Below, piece after piece: positions 36,002 through 45,434 of a DNA stretch of 64,000 nucleotides (position 1 is its first letter; every line of letters begins with the position of its first letter). The DNA lies in NCBI GenBank assembly GCA_035515795.1, contig DATJAY010000004.1:62001-126000 (forward strand). The letters run 5' to 3'. Below the pieces are notes generated by a model. It did no database searches and was not told where the DNA came from. It worked only from the letters and a program-made list of their open reading frames with translations. This stretch comes from Candidatus Acidiferrales bacterium. Its GTDB lineage: Bacteria; Bacteroidota; Ignavibacteria; Kryptoniales; JAKASW01. Made by a program: the position numbers and the translations under genes.

Positions 36002-37239
36002 CTCTGTTCCTTCGTTATCGCGATATGCAGGGGCGGCTTTCCATGAACCTCGGAATTTACTTTCATCGAAAGGCCGAATAAGTCGATGAATCCCTCCGCT
36101 TTCTTTTGATCGTAAATGTCATCCTTCGAAAAAGTGGCCAGATCTTCTTGATAGAGCGAATAAGGGCTCCTTCTGCCGGCGACGATGATATTGCCCTTGT
36201 AGAGCTTCAATCGGATCGTACCGGACACGAAGCGCTGCGTGGAATCGAGAAAAGCATCTATTGCTTCTCTCAACGGGGTATACCACTGGCCGTTGTAGAC
36301 CAGCTCGGCGTATCTTTGTGCAATCATATCCTTGTAATGTAAGGTATCTTTATCGAGCACAATATGTTCTAGTTCGCTGTGAGCGGCGTAGAGAATTTGG
36401 CCGCCCGGAGTTTCGTAGACTCCGCGTGATTTCATTCCGACTAATCGGTTCTCAACAAGATCAACTCTTCCGATAGCGTTCTTTGCCCCCATCTCGTTAA
36501 GTTTCTCGACAAGTTCGAGCCCGTCGTGCTTCCTGCCGTTCATGCCGACAGGGACTCCGCCTTGAAATTCGATTTCTACGTATGTCGGTTTATTAGGTGC
36601 TTTCTCCGGCGATTTCGTTCTGATGAACATGTCGGCCTTCGGCTCATTCCAGGGATCTTCAAGGTCGCCCCCTTCATGGCTGAGGTGCCAGAGGTTTCCG
36701 TCTCTGCTGTAGATTTTTTTTAGTGTCGCTTTGATCGGGACGTTATGCGATTTTGCATATTCGATTGCGTCTTCTCGTGAACGGATTTTCCATTCTCTCC
36801 ATGGTGCAATGATCTTCAGGTGGGGGGCGAAAACCTTATAGGTGAGTTCGAATCTTACCTGGTCGTTCCCTTTTCCCGTACACCCGTGCGCTAGCGCATC
36901 TGCTCCCTCTTGTTCCGCAATCTTGGCTTGGTATTTAGCGATAAGAGGCCTTGCGATCGACGTCCCGAGCAGATACTTCCTCTCATATATTGCGTTCGCT
37001 TTAATAATCTTGAACAAAAAATCTTCGACAAATTCCTTTCTAAGGTCGAGAAGATAAAACTTGTCGGCTCCGGTTTTTTTTGCCTTCTGTTCCAGACCTT
37101 CTAGCTCCTCGTCACCCTGCCCTATGTTTGCCGCAAAAGCGATGACCTGGCATTTGTAAGTTTCTTTTAGATATGGAATAATAATGGAGGTATCAAGCCC
37201 GCCGGAATAAGCAAGCACTACCTTTTTGACGCTGTGCAA
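35998..37239 (-). CDS. argG: Argininosuccinate synthase ArgG
   Basis: A 413-residue ligase joining citrulline and aspartate with ATP. The PP-loop is [18 protein letters not shown] (residues 9-26), followed by [16 protein letters not shown] near 115 and [49 protein letters not shown], all diagnostic. Translation starts at TTG (37239) with AGGAG seven bases upstream. First gene of the argG-aminotransferase-argH operon. The 100-base upstream spacer is very AT-rich; I saw no certain ARG box. Confidence 0.96.
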   Translation of the reverse strand: MHSVKKVVLAYSGGLDTSIIIPYLKETYKCQVIAFAANIGQGDEELEGLEQKAKKTGADKFYLLDLRKEFVEDFLFKIIKANAIYERKYLLGTSIARPLIAKYQAKIAEQEGADALAHGCTGKGNDQVRFELTYKVFAPHLKIIAPWREWKIRSREDAIEYAKSHNVPIKATLKKIYSRDGNLWHLSHEGGDLEDPWNEPKADMFIRTKSPEKAPNKPTYVEIEFQGGVPVGMNGRKHDGLELVEKLNEMGAKNAIGRVDLVENRLVGMKSRGVYETPGGQILYAAHSELEHIVLDKDTLHYKDMIAQRYAELVYNGQWYTPLREAIDAFLDSTQRFVSGTIRLKLYKGNIIVAGRRSPYSLYQEDLATFSKDDIYDQKKAEGFIDLFGLSMKVNSEVHGKPPLHIAITKEQR

Positions 37240-37338
37240 TTCAATTCTCCTGTTTTGAAAATGAAATTTACTAAATGACAGATTTAATTAATATTTATAT
37301 ATGAAAAAAAATTAAGATATTTTTTGAAGGTAAAATGC

Positions 37339-37367
37339 TTGACTAAGAGCCATGATTCCATTAAACT
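37339..37367 (+). promoter_or_regulatory. Predicted sigma-70-type promoter for the small lipoprotein gene
   Basis: TTGACT at 37339-37344, a 17-base spacer, and TAAACT at 37362-37367, placing the transcript start about 35 bases before the ATG at 37409. Confidence 0.5.
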
Positions 37368-37408
37368 TAAAGCAACAAAAACCTCGAAAACCTGGAAAGG
37401 AGGAAAAA

Positions 37409-37687
37409 ATGAGAAAATCGATGCGTGCAGTTCTCGGGCTCATGGTTGCATCATTGATTATTGCAGGGTGCACAAAGTATGCTGACAAAGATCAGGTGCA
37501 GCAAATGACCGATATGAAGAACCAGATTTCTTCACTCCAACAGCAAATTCAAACTGCACAACAGCAAAATTCAGATCTCAAGAAGCAAATTTCAGACAAG
37601 CAAGACCAGATGAAAAAATTGCAGGACAACGAGCAGTTCTTACAGCAAAAGCTGCAAGCCGCTCACCCTGACACAACACAACATTAA
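37409..37687 (+). CDS. Small coiled-coil lipoprotein (Lpp-like)
   Basis: A 92-residue lipoprotein: signal peptide, lipobox LIIAGC (Cys23), then an uninterrupted Gln-rich coiled coil (residues 30-82) with heptad repeats of Met/Ile/Leu. It resembles Braun-type or Lpp-like spacer lipoproteins in build, but ends HPDTTQH without the terminal Lys used for peptidoglycan attachment. ATG 37409 is chosen over 37352 because AAAGGAGG precedes it at ideal distance. It is 12 bases before a coiled-coil LysM protein gene, and both share the shutdown hairpin at 38527. Confidence 0.82.
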   Translation: MRKSMRAVLGLMVASLIIAGCTKYADKDQVQQMTDMKNQISSLQQQIQTAQQQNSDLKKQISDKQDQMKKLQDNEQFLQQKLQAAHPDTTQH

Positions 37688-37699
37688 AAGGAGCCATAG

Positions 37700-38476
37700 A
37701 TGAAAAACTTTATGTTATTGGCAGTAGTCGCGATGTTATTCGCGATTTCCTCTGTGGCCTCCGCACAGGATACCACACAACAGGAAATGAAGTTTGACGA
37801 CTGGCAGGCTCAGATGACAAGTCTGACTGCACAGCGTGATTCGTTAAAGATGGTGCTAAGTGGTCTCGATTCTAATAATGCCGCTTTGAAAAGTCAATTG
37901 GCAAGTCTTGATCAACAGTACCAATCCGAGATGCAGAAATATTTGGGCATGTTGGGCGTTACGCAGGCAGATATGACTGCATTTGATCAAGCGCTTACTA
38001 CACTTGCGGGACAGATTGACAGTTACAACAAGATGGCGGATCAAGATCTCTGCGCTCATCAAACCGAAGTTAAAGCCGTTGGAACTCAGCTTGATTCGAT
38101 GAAGGCGAGCAAGATGGCGCTGGCTGCGGAGTTTTACTCACGGGTTCAAGACCTTGCAAACAGCTATGCCCAGCTGCAGGCAAGAATTGCCAATTGCGCT
38201 GAGATGGCGATGAAGACCTACACGGTCGGCACATGGGCACGAAATCGCGATTGCCTGTGGAATATTTCTAAGAAGCCGAAGATCTATGATGATCCTTGGA
38301 AATGGCCGAAGATTTACGTAGCCAATCGTGATCAGATAAAAAATCCCGATCTCATTCATCCAAAGGAGATTCTTAAGATTCCGGCAAACGGGCCTCTGAG
38401 CAAGGAAGAAAGCGCTGCGGCTAAAGCATACTACGCCAAAAAGGCGAGAATGTCGAGAACTGGCACGGGAGAATAG
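37700..38476 (+). CDS. Exported coiled-coil protein with C-terminal LysM domain
   Basis: A 258-residue protein with a signal peptide (residues 1-22, cleavage near ASA-Q). Residues 28-165 form a long coiled coil interrupted around the QKYLGMLGVTQADMTAF segment, and residues ~172-235 form a LysM peptidoglycan-binding domain (YTVGTWARNRDCLWNISKKPKIY, then WPKIYVANRDQIKNPDLIHPKEILKIP). A charged tail follows. AAAGGAG precedes the ATG. With the adjacent small lipoprotein it could bridge the outer membrane and the cell wall; this is inference from architecture. Confidence 0.87.
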   Translation: MKNFMLLAVVAMLFAISSVASAQDTTQQEMKFDDWQAQMTSLTAQRDSLKMVLSGLDSNNAALKSQLASLDQQYQSEMQKYLGMLGVTQADMTAFDQALTTLAGQIDSYNKMADQDLCAHQTEVKAVGTQLDSMKASKMALAAEFYSRVQDLANSYAQLQARIANCAEMAMKTYTVGTWARNRDCLWNISKKPKIYDDPWKWPKIYVANRDQIKNPDLIHPKEILKIPANGPLSKEESAAAKAYYAKKARMSRTGTGE

Positions 38477-38526
38477 ACTTTCCTTCTGAGAAGGTAATTA
38501 GACGGTTAGTTTGAATCTTTATCACT

Positions 38527-38571
38527 GCGCTTCTGTTAGAAAATTCTTCGAACAGGAGCGCTTTTTATTTT
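38527..38571 (+). terminator. Rho-independent terminator after the LysM gene
   Basis: An 11-base stem GCGCTTCTGTT (38527-38537) with AACAGGAGCGC (38551-38561), one G-T pair, 13-base loop, followed by TTTTTATTTT. Confidence 0.88.
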
Positions 38572-38596
38572 CCCACCAAAAAGATTTCATGATCCG

Positions 38597-39565
38597 ATGG
38601 ATATTGTAGAGAAACGTATAAAAATGTCGGGCGTCGATGCGCTTTCACTCCTGGGTATCAACGATTCGAACCTGCAAATCATTTCCGACAGGTTCGATGC
38701 CAATATCGTGGTACGAGGCGACAGCATATTCATAAAGGGTGAAGAATCGGAAACAGATCGAGTTGAGAAAGTTTTCAAAGAGCTGATGTACGTACTGGAC
38801 AAAACCGGTTCTTTGAAATCCGACGACGTCGTCACAGTCGTAGAGCTTGTTTCCGGTGAAGGCTCAAAGCAGGAGCCCGGCGATTCACAGGAAGTCGTGG
38901 TGCTGTCAGCCAGGAACGATCTCATCAAGCCTAAGACGCCTGGACAAAGGCAGTTTGTCCGGGCCGTAAAAAAGAATGATGTGGTTTTTGCCGTCGGACC
39001 TGCCGGAACGGGAAAGACTTACCTTGCGGTCGCCATGGCGATTGCCGGACTGAAAAACAGGGAGGTTCAGAAAATTGTCCTGACTCGTCCGGCGGTCGAA
39101 GCCGGCGAGAGCCTCGGCTTTCTCCCCGGTGATCTGAAGGAGAAAGTCATACCATATTTGCGTCCGCTGTACGACGCGCTCGATGATATGCTTCCGCAGG
39201 ACAAATTGAAATTGTATGTCGAGAAAAATGTTGTTGAGATTGCGCCGCTTGCCTACATGAGAGGGCGGACTCTAAACAATTCTTTCGTGATCCTGGACGA
39301 AGCACAGAACGCCTCCAGCATGCAAATGAAAATGTTCCTGACGCGGCTCGGGGTCAGCTCGAAAGCGGTCGTCACCGGCGATATCACACAAATCGATCTT
39401 CCTCAGAAGAGCATGAGCGGACTCGTGGAAATCCAGAAGGTGCTCAAAGGAGTTAATGGGGTCAGCTTCGTTTATCTCGAAAAGGCCGACGTTGTCAGGC
39501 ATAAACTTGTCAAAGACATCATCGACGCTTACGAGAAGTACAATAGTTGGGACGGCAAGGACTGA
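38597..39565 (+). CDS. PhoH family ATPase
   Basis: A 322-residue PhoH-like protein. An N-terminal KH-like region (residues ~15-65, including NLQIISDRFDANIVVRGDSIFIKG) is followed by TPGQRQFVRAVKKNDVVFAVGPAGTGKTYLAVAMA with Walker A (GPAGTGKT), then RPAVEAGESLGFLPGDLKEKVIPYLRPLYDAL and Walker B FVILDEAQNAS, and the sensor GDITQIDLP. The family is linked to RNA metabolism and ribosome maturation, often beside ybeY, which is not present here. Stands alone after a terminator. Confidence 0.93.
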   Translation: MDIVEKRIKMSGVDALSLLGINDSNLQIISDRFDANIVVRGDSIFIKGEESETDRVEKVFKELMYVLDKTGSLKSDDVVTVVELVSGEGSKQEPGDSQEVVVLSARNDLIKPKTPGQRQFVRAVKKNDVVFAVGPAGTGKTYLAVAMAIAGLKNREVQKIVLTRPAVEAGESLGFLPGDLKEKVIPYLRPLYDALDDMLPQDKLKLYVEKNVVEIAPLAYMRGRTLNNSFVILDEAQNASSMQMKMFLTRLGVSSKAVVTGDITQIDLPQKSMSGLVEIQKVLKGVNGVSFVYLEKADVVRHKLVKDIIDAYEKYNSWDGKD

Positions 39566-39719
39566 AGCCGATTAAAAGCTTATAATTTGAAATTTATCCA
39601 GCGGACATCTTCCGGGGAAATCTTTTGAGACTCGTATTTAGCAATGAGTTGTTTTATATTGTTTTTTGATTTTCATTTCGGAACACAATCATAGCAGTAA
39701 GTTTTAGAAAACTGAAGTA

Positions 39720-42700
39720 ATGACCAGGAAATTTATTTTTGCCGCGATTTTTTTTATCTATGCCACTGCGCTTGCAGGTAATCGAGTATTAATTGTCTAT
39801 GAGGGGAAAGACAGCACCGGCAACCCTGCAAAAGGAGACGGACTTCAGTTGTACCAGCTTCTCGGACATTTCGATCTTGAGAAAACTGTGGTAGCCGCTG
39901 ATGATTACAAAGCGGGTGAAGCAAATAAATATGACTATCTCTTCTTCACCGGATTTTCTCCGAACTGTATTCCTCCCGATAAGTTTCTTGACGATGCTTA
40001 CAATTTCAAGGGGACGCTGATTTGGCTCGGCAATGGAATCATTGCGATGAATGCCCGTCACGACCTGCAGGAGAAATATGGATTCTTCCCCGAACAGCTC
40101 GATTCTACAACAGGTTATTATGCCGTGATAACGGCCGACAGGAATTTTAAGTTCACAAAAGGCGATCACTATCTCACAATAATTTCCGTGACGCAGCGCA
40201 GCAAAGTCGAGATATTGGCAAATGCGGTATCCCCGGGACACGTTACCTCGCCATACGCCATTCACTCCGGCAATCTGTATCTCTTCGGTGATTCTCCTTT
40301 CGCTTTCATGGGTCCGACGGACCGATATCTGTTCTTTGCCGAGAAGCTTCATGATATTCTGCAGCAAGAGCACAACGAATTTCATCCTGCGCTCATCAGG
40401 ATAGAGGATGTCCATCCTATGGAGGATCCTGACAACATTAGAAAAATCTCCGATTTACTTTACAGTGAGGGGGTACCGTTCCTAATTGCCGTGGTGCCTT
40501 TTTACATAGACCCGTCCGACAACGAACGGGTCGCGCTTTCCGATAAGCCGGACATGGTCGACGCGCTGAGGTATGCCGAAGCGCACGGAGCGACGATAGT
40601 CATGCACGGCGACACTCACCAGTACCATGGTGTCACCGCGAGCGATTTCGAGTTTTGGGACGAAGCAGGCAATAGGCCGATAAGGGATGACAATGCGGGA
40701 TATGTTCAGCAGAAACTGGAAACCGGGATTGAAGAGTTAATGCGGAACGGGGTCTACCCGCTTGCATGGGAAACGCCGCATTATGGCGCATCCGAAGTCG
40801 ACTACGCGGCGATAGCGAAAGTCTTTTCCACGACAGTCGAACAGCGGATTGTGATGAACGATCTGGATTACAGCCAATTCTTTCCATATGAGATCTACCA
40901 GGATATGTACGGTGAAAAGATTATTCCGGAAAATCTTGGCTATGTTCCGCTTGGGACGGACAAAGAAGAACGGCAGGGAGTGCAGGATATTTTAACGGCC
41001 GCCAAGGCGAATTTGTATGTGAGAGACGGTTACGCCACGGCATTTATCCATCCATTCATGCCGATTAACCTGCTGAAAGAAATCGTCGATGGAGTTCGTG
41101 ATCTCGGCTACACATACATCGATCTCAGGGACAGCAATAACGTCGTGAGGCTTCCGGATAGGTCTATAGTCTCCGGCAACGCGTCCATCTCATGCTCGAT
41201 CGAAGATGAATATTTCAAGGAAACATACATTAATGAAAAGGGCGAGCATGTCAGGCTGGATATAACGTCGAACCGAGTGACCGGCGACGTGAAAAGAAAT
41301 ATTAATCTAATGCCAGGCTGGATTTATGCCGCCGAGCCCATTGAGTACCGTGAAAAAGAATTGAGCCTCTTCGATAGAATAGGGATCATGGTACACGATT
41401 TTTGGAAGAGTCTATTCCCCGAGAAGAAAGTAATAACCCCGGCGGTGGCAGCGATTATATGGGATTCGACTGCGGCGGGCGGCGCCTTGCGTGACGAAGA
41501 AAGCTTTGTGACGGTGCTGAACAGCGTCGGAGTTACGATCGATACTCTTTCGGTCAGTGATCTTTCAGCCGCGATGGATTACAATCTTTTGATTGTGCCG
41601 TATTCATCGGCGGAGCGGCTGTCTGATCCCTTGTACGATGCTATTGAAAAATTTGTGTCGAACGGAGGAAGGCTAATCACAGACTCGAAGAATCCGCTCG
41701 CGGAGGACATCGGCGTTAACTTCAGCAAGAGCATAACCAGAGTGGAAAAAGTACGAGATGCGCTCTTTCCGGAAGAGCTGTTAAGCTGGGGAACGTCCGA
41801 GACGGCGCACCGAATTGATGTGCAGGAAAGCGACGAAATCGTCTGCCGGAATGCCATTAATGACGCGCCAATTGCAATAGCAAGGAAATATGGCAAGGGG
41901 GAATTCATTTCTCTTAGCGCTCGTTTTGATCCCATCACAGACGCAGGATATTCAAGGTTCCCTTATTTGGTTGATTGGATCAAGAGCTATTTCGATTTGT
42001 ATCCCGTACTGCAGCGAGACCACATTGAAATGTACTTTGATCCAGGCCTGCGCCGCACGACAAGTGTTGAGACACTCGTGAAACAATGGGCGAGCAAAGG
42101 AGTCCGCGTAATCGATGTAGCAGGCTGGCATGAATATCCGAAATTCATGTACGACTACGACAGGCTGATCCGGCTCTGCCATGCCTACGGTATTGCGGTT
42201 TATGTTTGGATAGAGCCCCCTCAAATCAGTCAGAGATTTTACAATGAGCACCCACAGTGGCACGAGAAAAATTACAGAGGCGAAGACGTCAGACCGGATT
42301 GGCGGTATCCGCTTGCTATGACCGACACCGCCTGTCTTCGTGCGGCTTCAGATTGGGTATATAGTTTTTTGATTTCGCATGACTGGGATGGAGTTAACAT
42401 CGCCGAGATATACTTTGGCGGTGAAGGAGCGCCGGGAAATCTGCAATTGCTCACTCCATTCGGCGTAAGTGCGCGTGAATTGTTCAAGAAAAAATACGGC
42501 TTCGATCCGGTGCAGTTGTTCCAGCAAGCTTCTCCGCATTACTACAAAACTGCTCCCCAGGATTGGACAAGCTTCGTCGATTTCCGTGCTTCACTCGTGA
42601 CCGAGCTGACTTCTCACTTCCTTTCACTTGCGACTGGTGCTTTTCAAAATAAACCCGGTGCACAGATTATTCTGACGATCCTGGATCAAAAGACTTTCCC

Positions 42701-43646
42701 TGATCTAAGGGCATCCATCGGAGTTGATGCGGACCAGATAGTGCAGCTGAGACAGAAATATGATTTCGCCCTGCAGGTCGAAGATCCGCAGTCAAATTGG
42801 AACACCGATCCACGAAGGTATGTAGGAATCGGCAACACCTACAGGCGACTATTGGGACCTGATTCGTCTGACTTGATGATCGACTTGAACGTTTATTCGA
42901 TGCGTGATTCGAGCTATACCGGCGTTTTCCCGAGCAAGACACCAACTGGAACCGAATCTTACTTGCTTGTTAATTCTGCTGCTAAAGTTGCTCCGCGAGT
43001 GACGATTTATGACGAGGCGACCGTGCTTCCGCAGGACCTCGCCGATTTTCCTTATGCTATTTCTCCACAAGCGAATATGCAAATCACAGACGGCGGTTAC
43101 GAAATCGACGCGCCATATTCCACTTCTATCAGACTCAGTGCCGGAACAAAATATATCATCGTGGATGGGGAGACGGTCTTTCCATACCAGCCCGGATATT
43201 TTGCGATACCTGCGGGAAAACATCTCATCAAGATTCATGAGGCTCAAGTCAATCCTTTTCAGGATGAGACCATGGATTCTCATATCGAGGCCGCTTCGTG
43301 CAATATCTTGAGCGAACGAACCCTGCAGCGTGGAGTGGAATTCACCTATGAGTCTCCGGCTCGCTGCGCAGTGTCTTTTGGGAAAATGCCTTTTGCGGTA
43401 TTTGTTGACGACCATGAGACTCCATTCTCGGTCGCAAGAGAGGAGCAACATTACGGAATAATTTTGCCGGCCGGCCAGCATAAAGTTCTGGTAATACTGG
43501 AAAATGCAGTTTCGTACGGTATAGACATCACAAGTCTCTGGTCGTCAGCGCTGATAACAATCTTTGGTTCGTTTGCCGGAGGAATACTCGTGGTCTTGTA
43601 TTTCATTTACAAAGTAAGGAGAAGGAGAGCCTTCGCGCGTGTATGA
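39720..43646 (+). CDS. Multidomain membrane-anchored protein: DUF2334 deacetylase-like plus glycosidase-like domains
   Basis: A 1308-residue exported protein. Residues 1-19 are a signal peptide. A DUF2334 polysaccharide-deacetylase-like domain covers ~220-480, with RIEDVHP (227-233) and HGDTHQYHG (296-304) as likely metal-binding motifs. Residues ~573-740 resemble a class I glutamine amidotransferase fold as found in beta-galactosidase trimerisation domains. Residues ~767-1050 look like a TIM-barrel glycosidase (MYFDP, then VYVWIEPPQ near 827, HPQWHEKN, and DWDGVNIAEIYFGGEG). A beta-rich part and one C-terminal transmembrane helix (~1276-1298) with a basic tail end it. It overlaps the GT2 synthase gene by eight bases. 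The combination recalls PgaB (deacetylase plus GH153) beside PgaC. Confidence 0.75.
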   Translation: MTRKFIFAAIFFIYATALAGNRVLIVYEGKDSTGNPAKGDGLQLYQLLGHFDLEKTVVAADDYKAGEANKYDYLFFTGFSPNCIPPDKFLDDAYNFKGTLIWLGNGIIAMNARHDLQEKYGFFPEQLDSTTGYYAVITADRNFKFTKGDHYLTIISVTQRSKVEILANAVSPGHVTSPYAIHSGNLYLFGDSPFAFMGPTDRYLFFAEKLHDILQQEHNEFHPALIRIEDVHPMEDPDNIRKISDLLYSEGVPFLIAVVPFYIDPSDNERVALSDKPDMVDALRYAEAHGATIVMHGDTHQYHGVTASDFEFWDEAGNRPIRDDNAGYVQQKLETGIEELMRNGVYPLAWETPHYGASEVDYAAIAKVFSTTVEQRIVMNDLDYSQFFPYEIYQDMYGEKIIPENLGYVPLGTDKEERQGVQDILTAAKANLYVRDGYATAFIHPFMPINLLKEIVDGVRDLGYTYIDLRDSNNVVRLPDRSIVSGNASISCSIEDEYFKETYINEKGEHVRLDITSNRVTGDVKRNINLMPGWIYAAEPIEYREKELSLFDRIGIMVHDFWKSLFPEKKVITPAVAAIIWDSTAAGGALRDEESFVTVLNSVGVTIDTLSVSDLSAAMDYNLLIVPYSSAERLSDPLYDAIEKFVSNGGRLITDSKNPLAEDIGVNFSKSITRVEKVRDALFPEELLSWGTSETAHRIDVQESDEIVCRNAINDAPIAIARKYGKGEFISLSARFDPITDAGYSRFPYLVDWIKSYFDLYPVLQRDHIEMYFDPGLRRTTSVETLVKQWASKGVRVIDVAGWHEYPKFMYDYDRLIRLCHAYGIAVYVWIEPPQISQRFYNEHPQWHEKNYRGEDVRPDWRYPLAMTDTACLRAASDWVYSFLISHDWDGVNIAEIYFGGEGAPGNLQLLTPFGVSARELFKKKYGFDPVQLFQQASPHYYKTAPQDWTSFVDFRASLVTELTSHFLSLATGAFQNKPGAQIILTILDQKTFPDLRASIGVDADQIVQLRQKYDFALQVEDPQSNWNTDPRRYVGIGNTYRRLLGPDSSDLMIDLNVYSMRDSSYTGVFPSKTPTGTESYLLVNSAAKVAPRVTIYDEATVLPQDLADFPYAISPQANMQITDGGYEIDAPYSTSIRLSAGTKYIIVDGETVFPYQPGYFAIPAGKHLIKIHEAQVNPFQDETMDSHIEAASCNILSERTLQRGVEFTYESPARCAVSFGKMPFAVFVDDHETPFSVAREEQHYGIILPAGQHKVLVILENAVSYGIDITSLWSSALITIFGSFAGGILVVLYFIYKVRRRRAFARV

Positions 43647-44925
43647 CTTTGTTACCACTCTGTTAGGCGGATTTTTCGTCCTATCGGTAATTCTGATCTG
43701 GTTCATGATAGCATACCAGCTTGTACTTACGATTGCCGGATTTTTTCATAATTGGAGCTCGGCAAAGGAGAAGAAGGCGATCGACGGAATGACCCATCTG
43801 CAATTTCCAAAGGTATGCATTTTGATTCCGGCGCATAACGAAGAGAGAGTCATTGCGAAAACAGTCGAAGCGATGATGAAGTTTGATTACCCGTACGAGA
43901 AATTAGAAATTCTTGTCGTCAATGACGGCTCTTCGGATAGGACCGGAGAAATTGTTGAAGATCTCGGCAAGCTGGATAGGCGCATCCGGTGCTACAGTGT
44001 TCCAAAAGGCGAGGGTGGGCGAGGGAAGTCCTGTGCATTGAATCTCGGCTTGAAGCAGACCTATGCAGAGGTTATCGCAGTCTATGATGCCGACAACCAG
44101 CCGCTTCCGGATGCGTTGAAATATCTCGTTGCAGAGCTGCTTATCCATCCTGACTTGGGAGCGGTCCTCGGTAATTTCCGCACAATAAACAAAGATAGAA
44201 CATGGCTTACGCGATTTGTTAGCATAGAGACGCTTAGTTTTCAGGCAATCCTTCAAGCCGGCAGATGGGTAATGGTGAAGGTATCCACTTTGCCGGGTAC
44301 GAACTTCGTGATATGGAAACATTTGCTCGATGAATTGAACGGATGGGATGAAGAAGCGATAACGGAGGATTCCGAACTCAGTATCAGAGTCTATATGAAA
44401 GGTTATAAGATAAAATACATCCCATTTGCGATAACGCTTGAACAGGAGCCGGAAACTATCTCGGTGTGGACAAAACAGCGAACAAGATGGGTCAGGGGAA
44501 ACAATTACGTGGTCGGGAAATTTATAAAAGAAATTCCGCAGTTCCAGAACAAATTTCTTGCCTTCGAGGTAACCTATCTTCTTTCTCTTTATTACATCTT
44601 CCTTTTTGCGATTGGAGTCAGTGATTTAATCTTCATACTCAGCGTTTCAGGTGTCATCGCGATTCCGCTCCCGGGTCCTTACACCACCGTTTGGATTCTC
44701 GCCATAGTCCTGTTCATTTTCGAGATATTTCTCGTCCTTTCTTACGAGGGACAGGACACGTTCAAAAACTTTGTGCTGATTCTCATCATGTATTTCACTT
44801 ACTGCCAATTCTGGATTTACGTCGTGGGAAGAGCCATCTATCTCGATTACATAAAACGCGAGAAGAGAACGTGGTCGAAGACAGTCCGGTTCGAAGTGGA
44901 GGAACCGACGGAGACATTAAAGTGA
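43639..44925 (+). CDS. Processive GT2 glycosyltransferase (PgaC/IcaA/BcsA-like synthase)
   Basis: A 428-residue membrane synthase. One N-terminal helix pair (residues 1-38) precedes the cytoplasmic GT2 domain with ILIPAHNEE (62-70), NDGSSD (95-100), the DAD metal site (Asp150, Asp152), TED catalytic base (Asp244) and QRTRW (280-284), the acceptor motif of processive synthases. Four further helices follow (~302-405). It should polymerise a nucleotide sugar and thread the chain across the inner membrane. Starts at GTG inside the end of the 1308-residue gene (8-base overlap), so the two proteins are made together. Polymer identity unknown. No outer-membrane exporter adjoins. Confidence 0.9.
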   Translation: MYDFVTTLLGGFFVLSVILIWFMIAYQLVLTIAGFFHNWSSAKEKKAIDGMTHLQFPKVCILIPAHNEERVIAKTVEAMMKFDYPYEKLEILVVNDGSSDRTGEIVEDLGKLDRRIRCYSVPKGEGGRGKSCALNLGLKQTYAEVIAVYDADNQPLPDALKYLVAELLIHPDLGAVLGNFRTINKDRTWLTRFVSIETLSFQAILQAGRWVMVKVSTLPGTNFVIWKHLLDELNGWDEEAITEDSELSIRVYMKGYKIKYIPFAITLEQEPETISVWTKQRTRWVRGNNYVVGKFIKEIPQFQNKFLAFEVTYLLSLYYIFLFAIGVSDLIFILSVSGVIAIPLPGPYTTVWILAIVLFIFEIFLVLSYEGQDTFKNFVLILIMYFTYCQFWIYVVGRAIYLDYIKREKRTWSKTVRFEVEEPTETLK

Positions 44926-45012
44926 AAAATATTGCCCATCGATGGTATGATTAGTTTGCTGATACAAGCTAAATCGCTTTGAGCCCCAACGAAACGCGGA
45001 ACTGCCCGAAAA

Positions 45013-45414
45013 CTATTCCTTTGCCTGGCAGTTCGGGCACACTCCGTAAAAATCCATCTTCACGCTCTCAACTTTATATCCGCGCGGCAGCTTGAAATCG
45101 GGAGACTCGACGCGTTTTTCTTCTATGTCGAAGATTCCGTTGCATGACCTGCAAATGAAATGGAAGTGGTCGTCTTTGTTAGCATCGAAATGGAGCTGCC
45201 CGTCGGAGAGCACCTCGCTGATGTCTTTCGATTCGACCAGCTGGTTGAGGTTTCGGTAGACAGTCGCCAGGCTTATATTCGGCATCTCTTTTCTCACTTC
45301 ATGGAACACCCAATCTGCAGTAGGGTGTATCTTGGTCGATTTGACAACTTCAAGAATTTTTTCGCGTTGACGGCTGCGCTTTCTCTGGTGTAGATCATTT
45401 AGCATTGGTATCAT
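45013..45414 (-). CDS. Fur/PerR-family metalloregulator
   Basis: A 133-residue repressor. The winged helix contains HPTADWVFHEVRKEMPNISLATVYRNLNQL, and the dimer/metal domain has HFDANKDDHFHFICRSCNGIFDIE and the second zinc pair VCPNCQ near the C-terminus. CRSC and CPNC would form the structural zinc site. The Asp-containing FDANKDDHFHF stretch is compatible with a PerR-type peroxide sensor. It is last in a run rubrerythrin, Fe-S protein, DUF3501, regulator on the minus strand, and a Fur-type box overlaps that run's promoter at 47903-47923, so it probably controls its own operon. Confidence 0.92.
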   Translation of the reverse strand: MIPMLNDLHQRKRSRQREKILEVVKSTKIHPTADWVFHEVRKEMPNISLATVYRNLNQLVESKDISEVLSDGQLHFDANKDDHFHFICRSCNGIFDIEEKRVESPDFKLPRGYKVESVKMDFYGVCPNCQAKE

Positions 45415-45434
45415 CTTTATTTAGAAACATTGAA

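Noticed and set aside
37240-37338. ARG box upstream of argG
   Set aside because: The spacer is so AT-rich that TNTGAAT-like matches are expected by chance; no clear palindrome at suitable spacing stood out.
45003-45039. Inverted repeat TGCCCGAA/TTCGGGCA at the end of the Fur-family gene
   Set aside because: The right arm is coding sequence for the C-terminal zinc motif, and no T-run follows on the minus strand.
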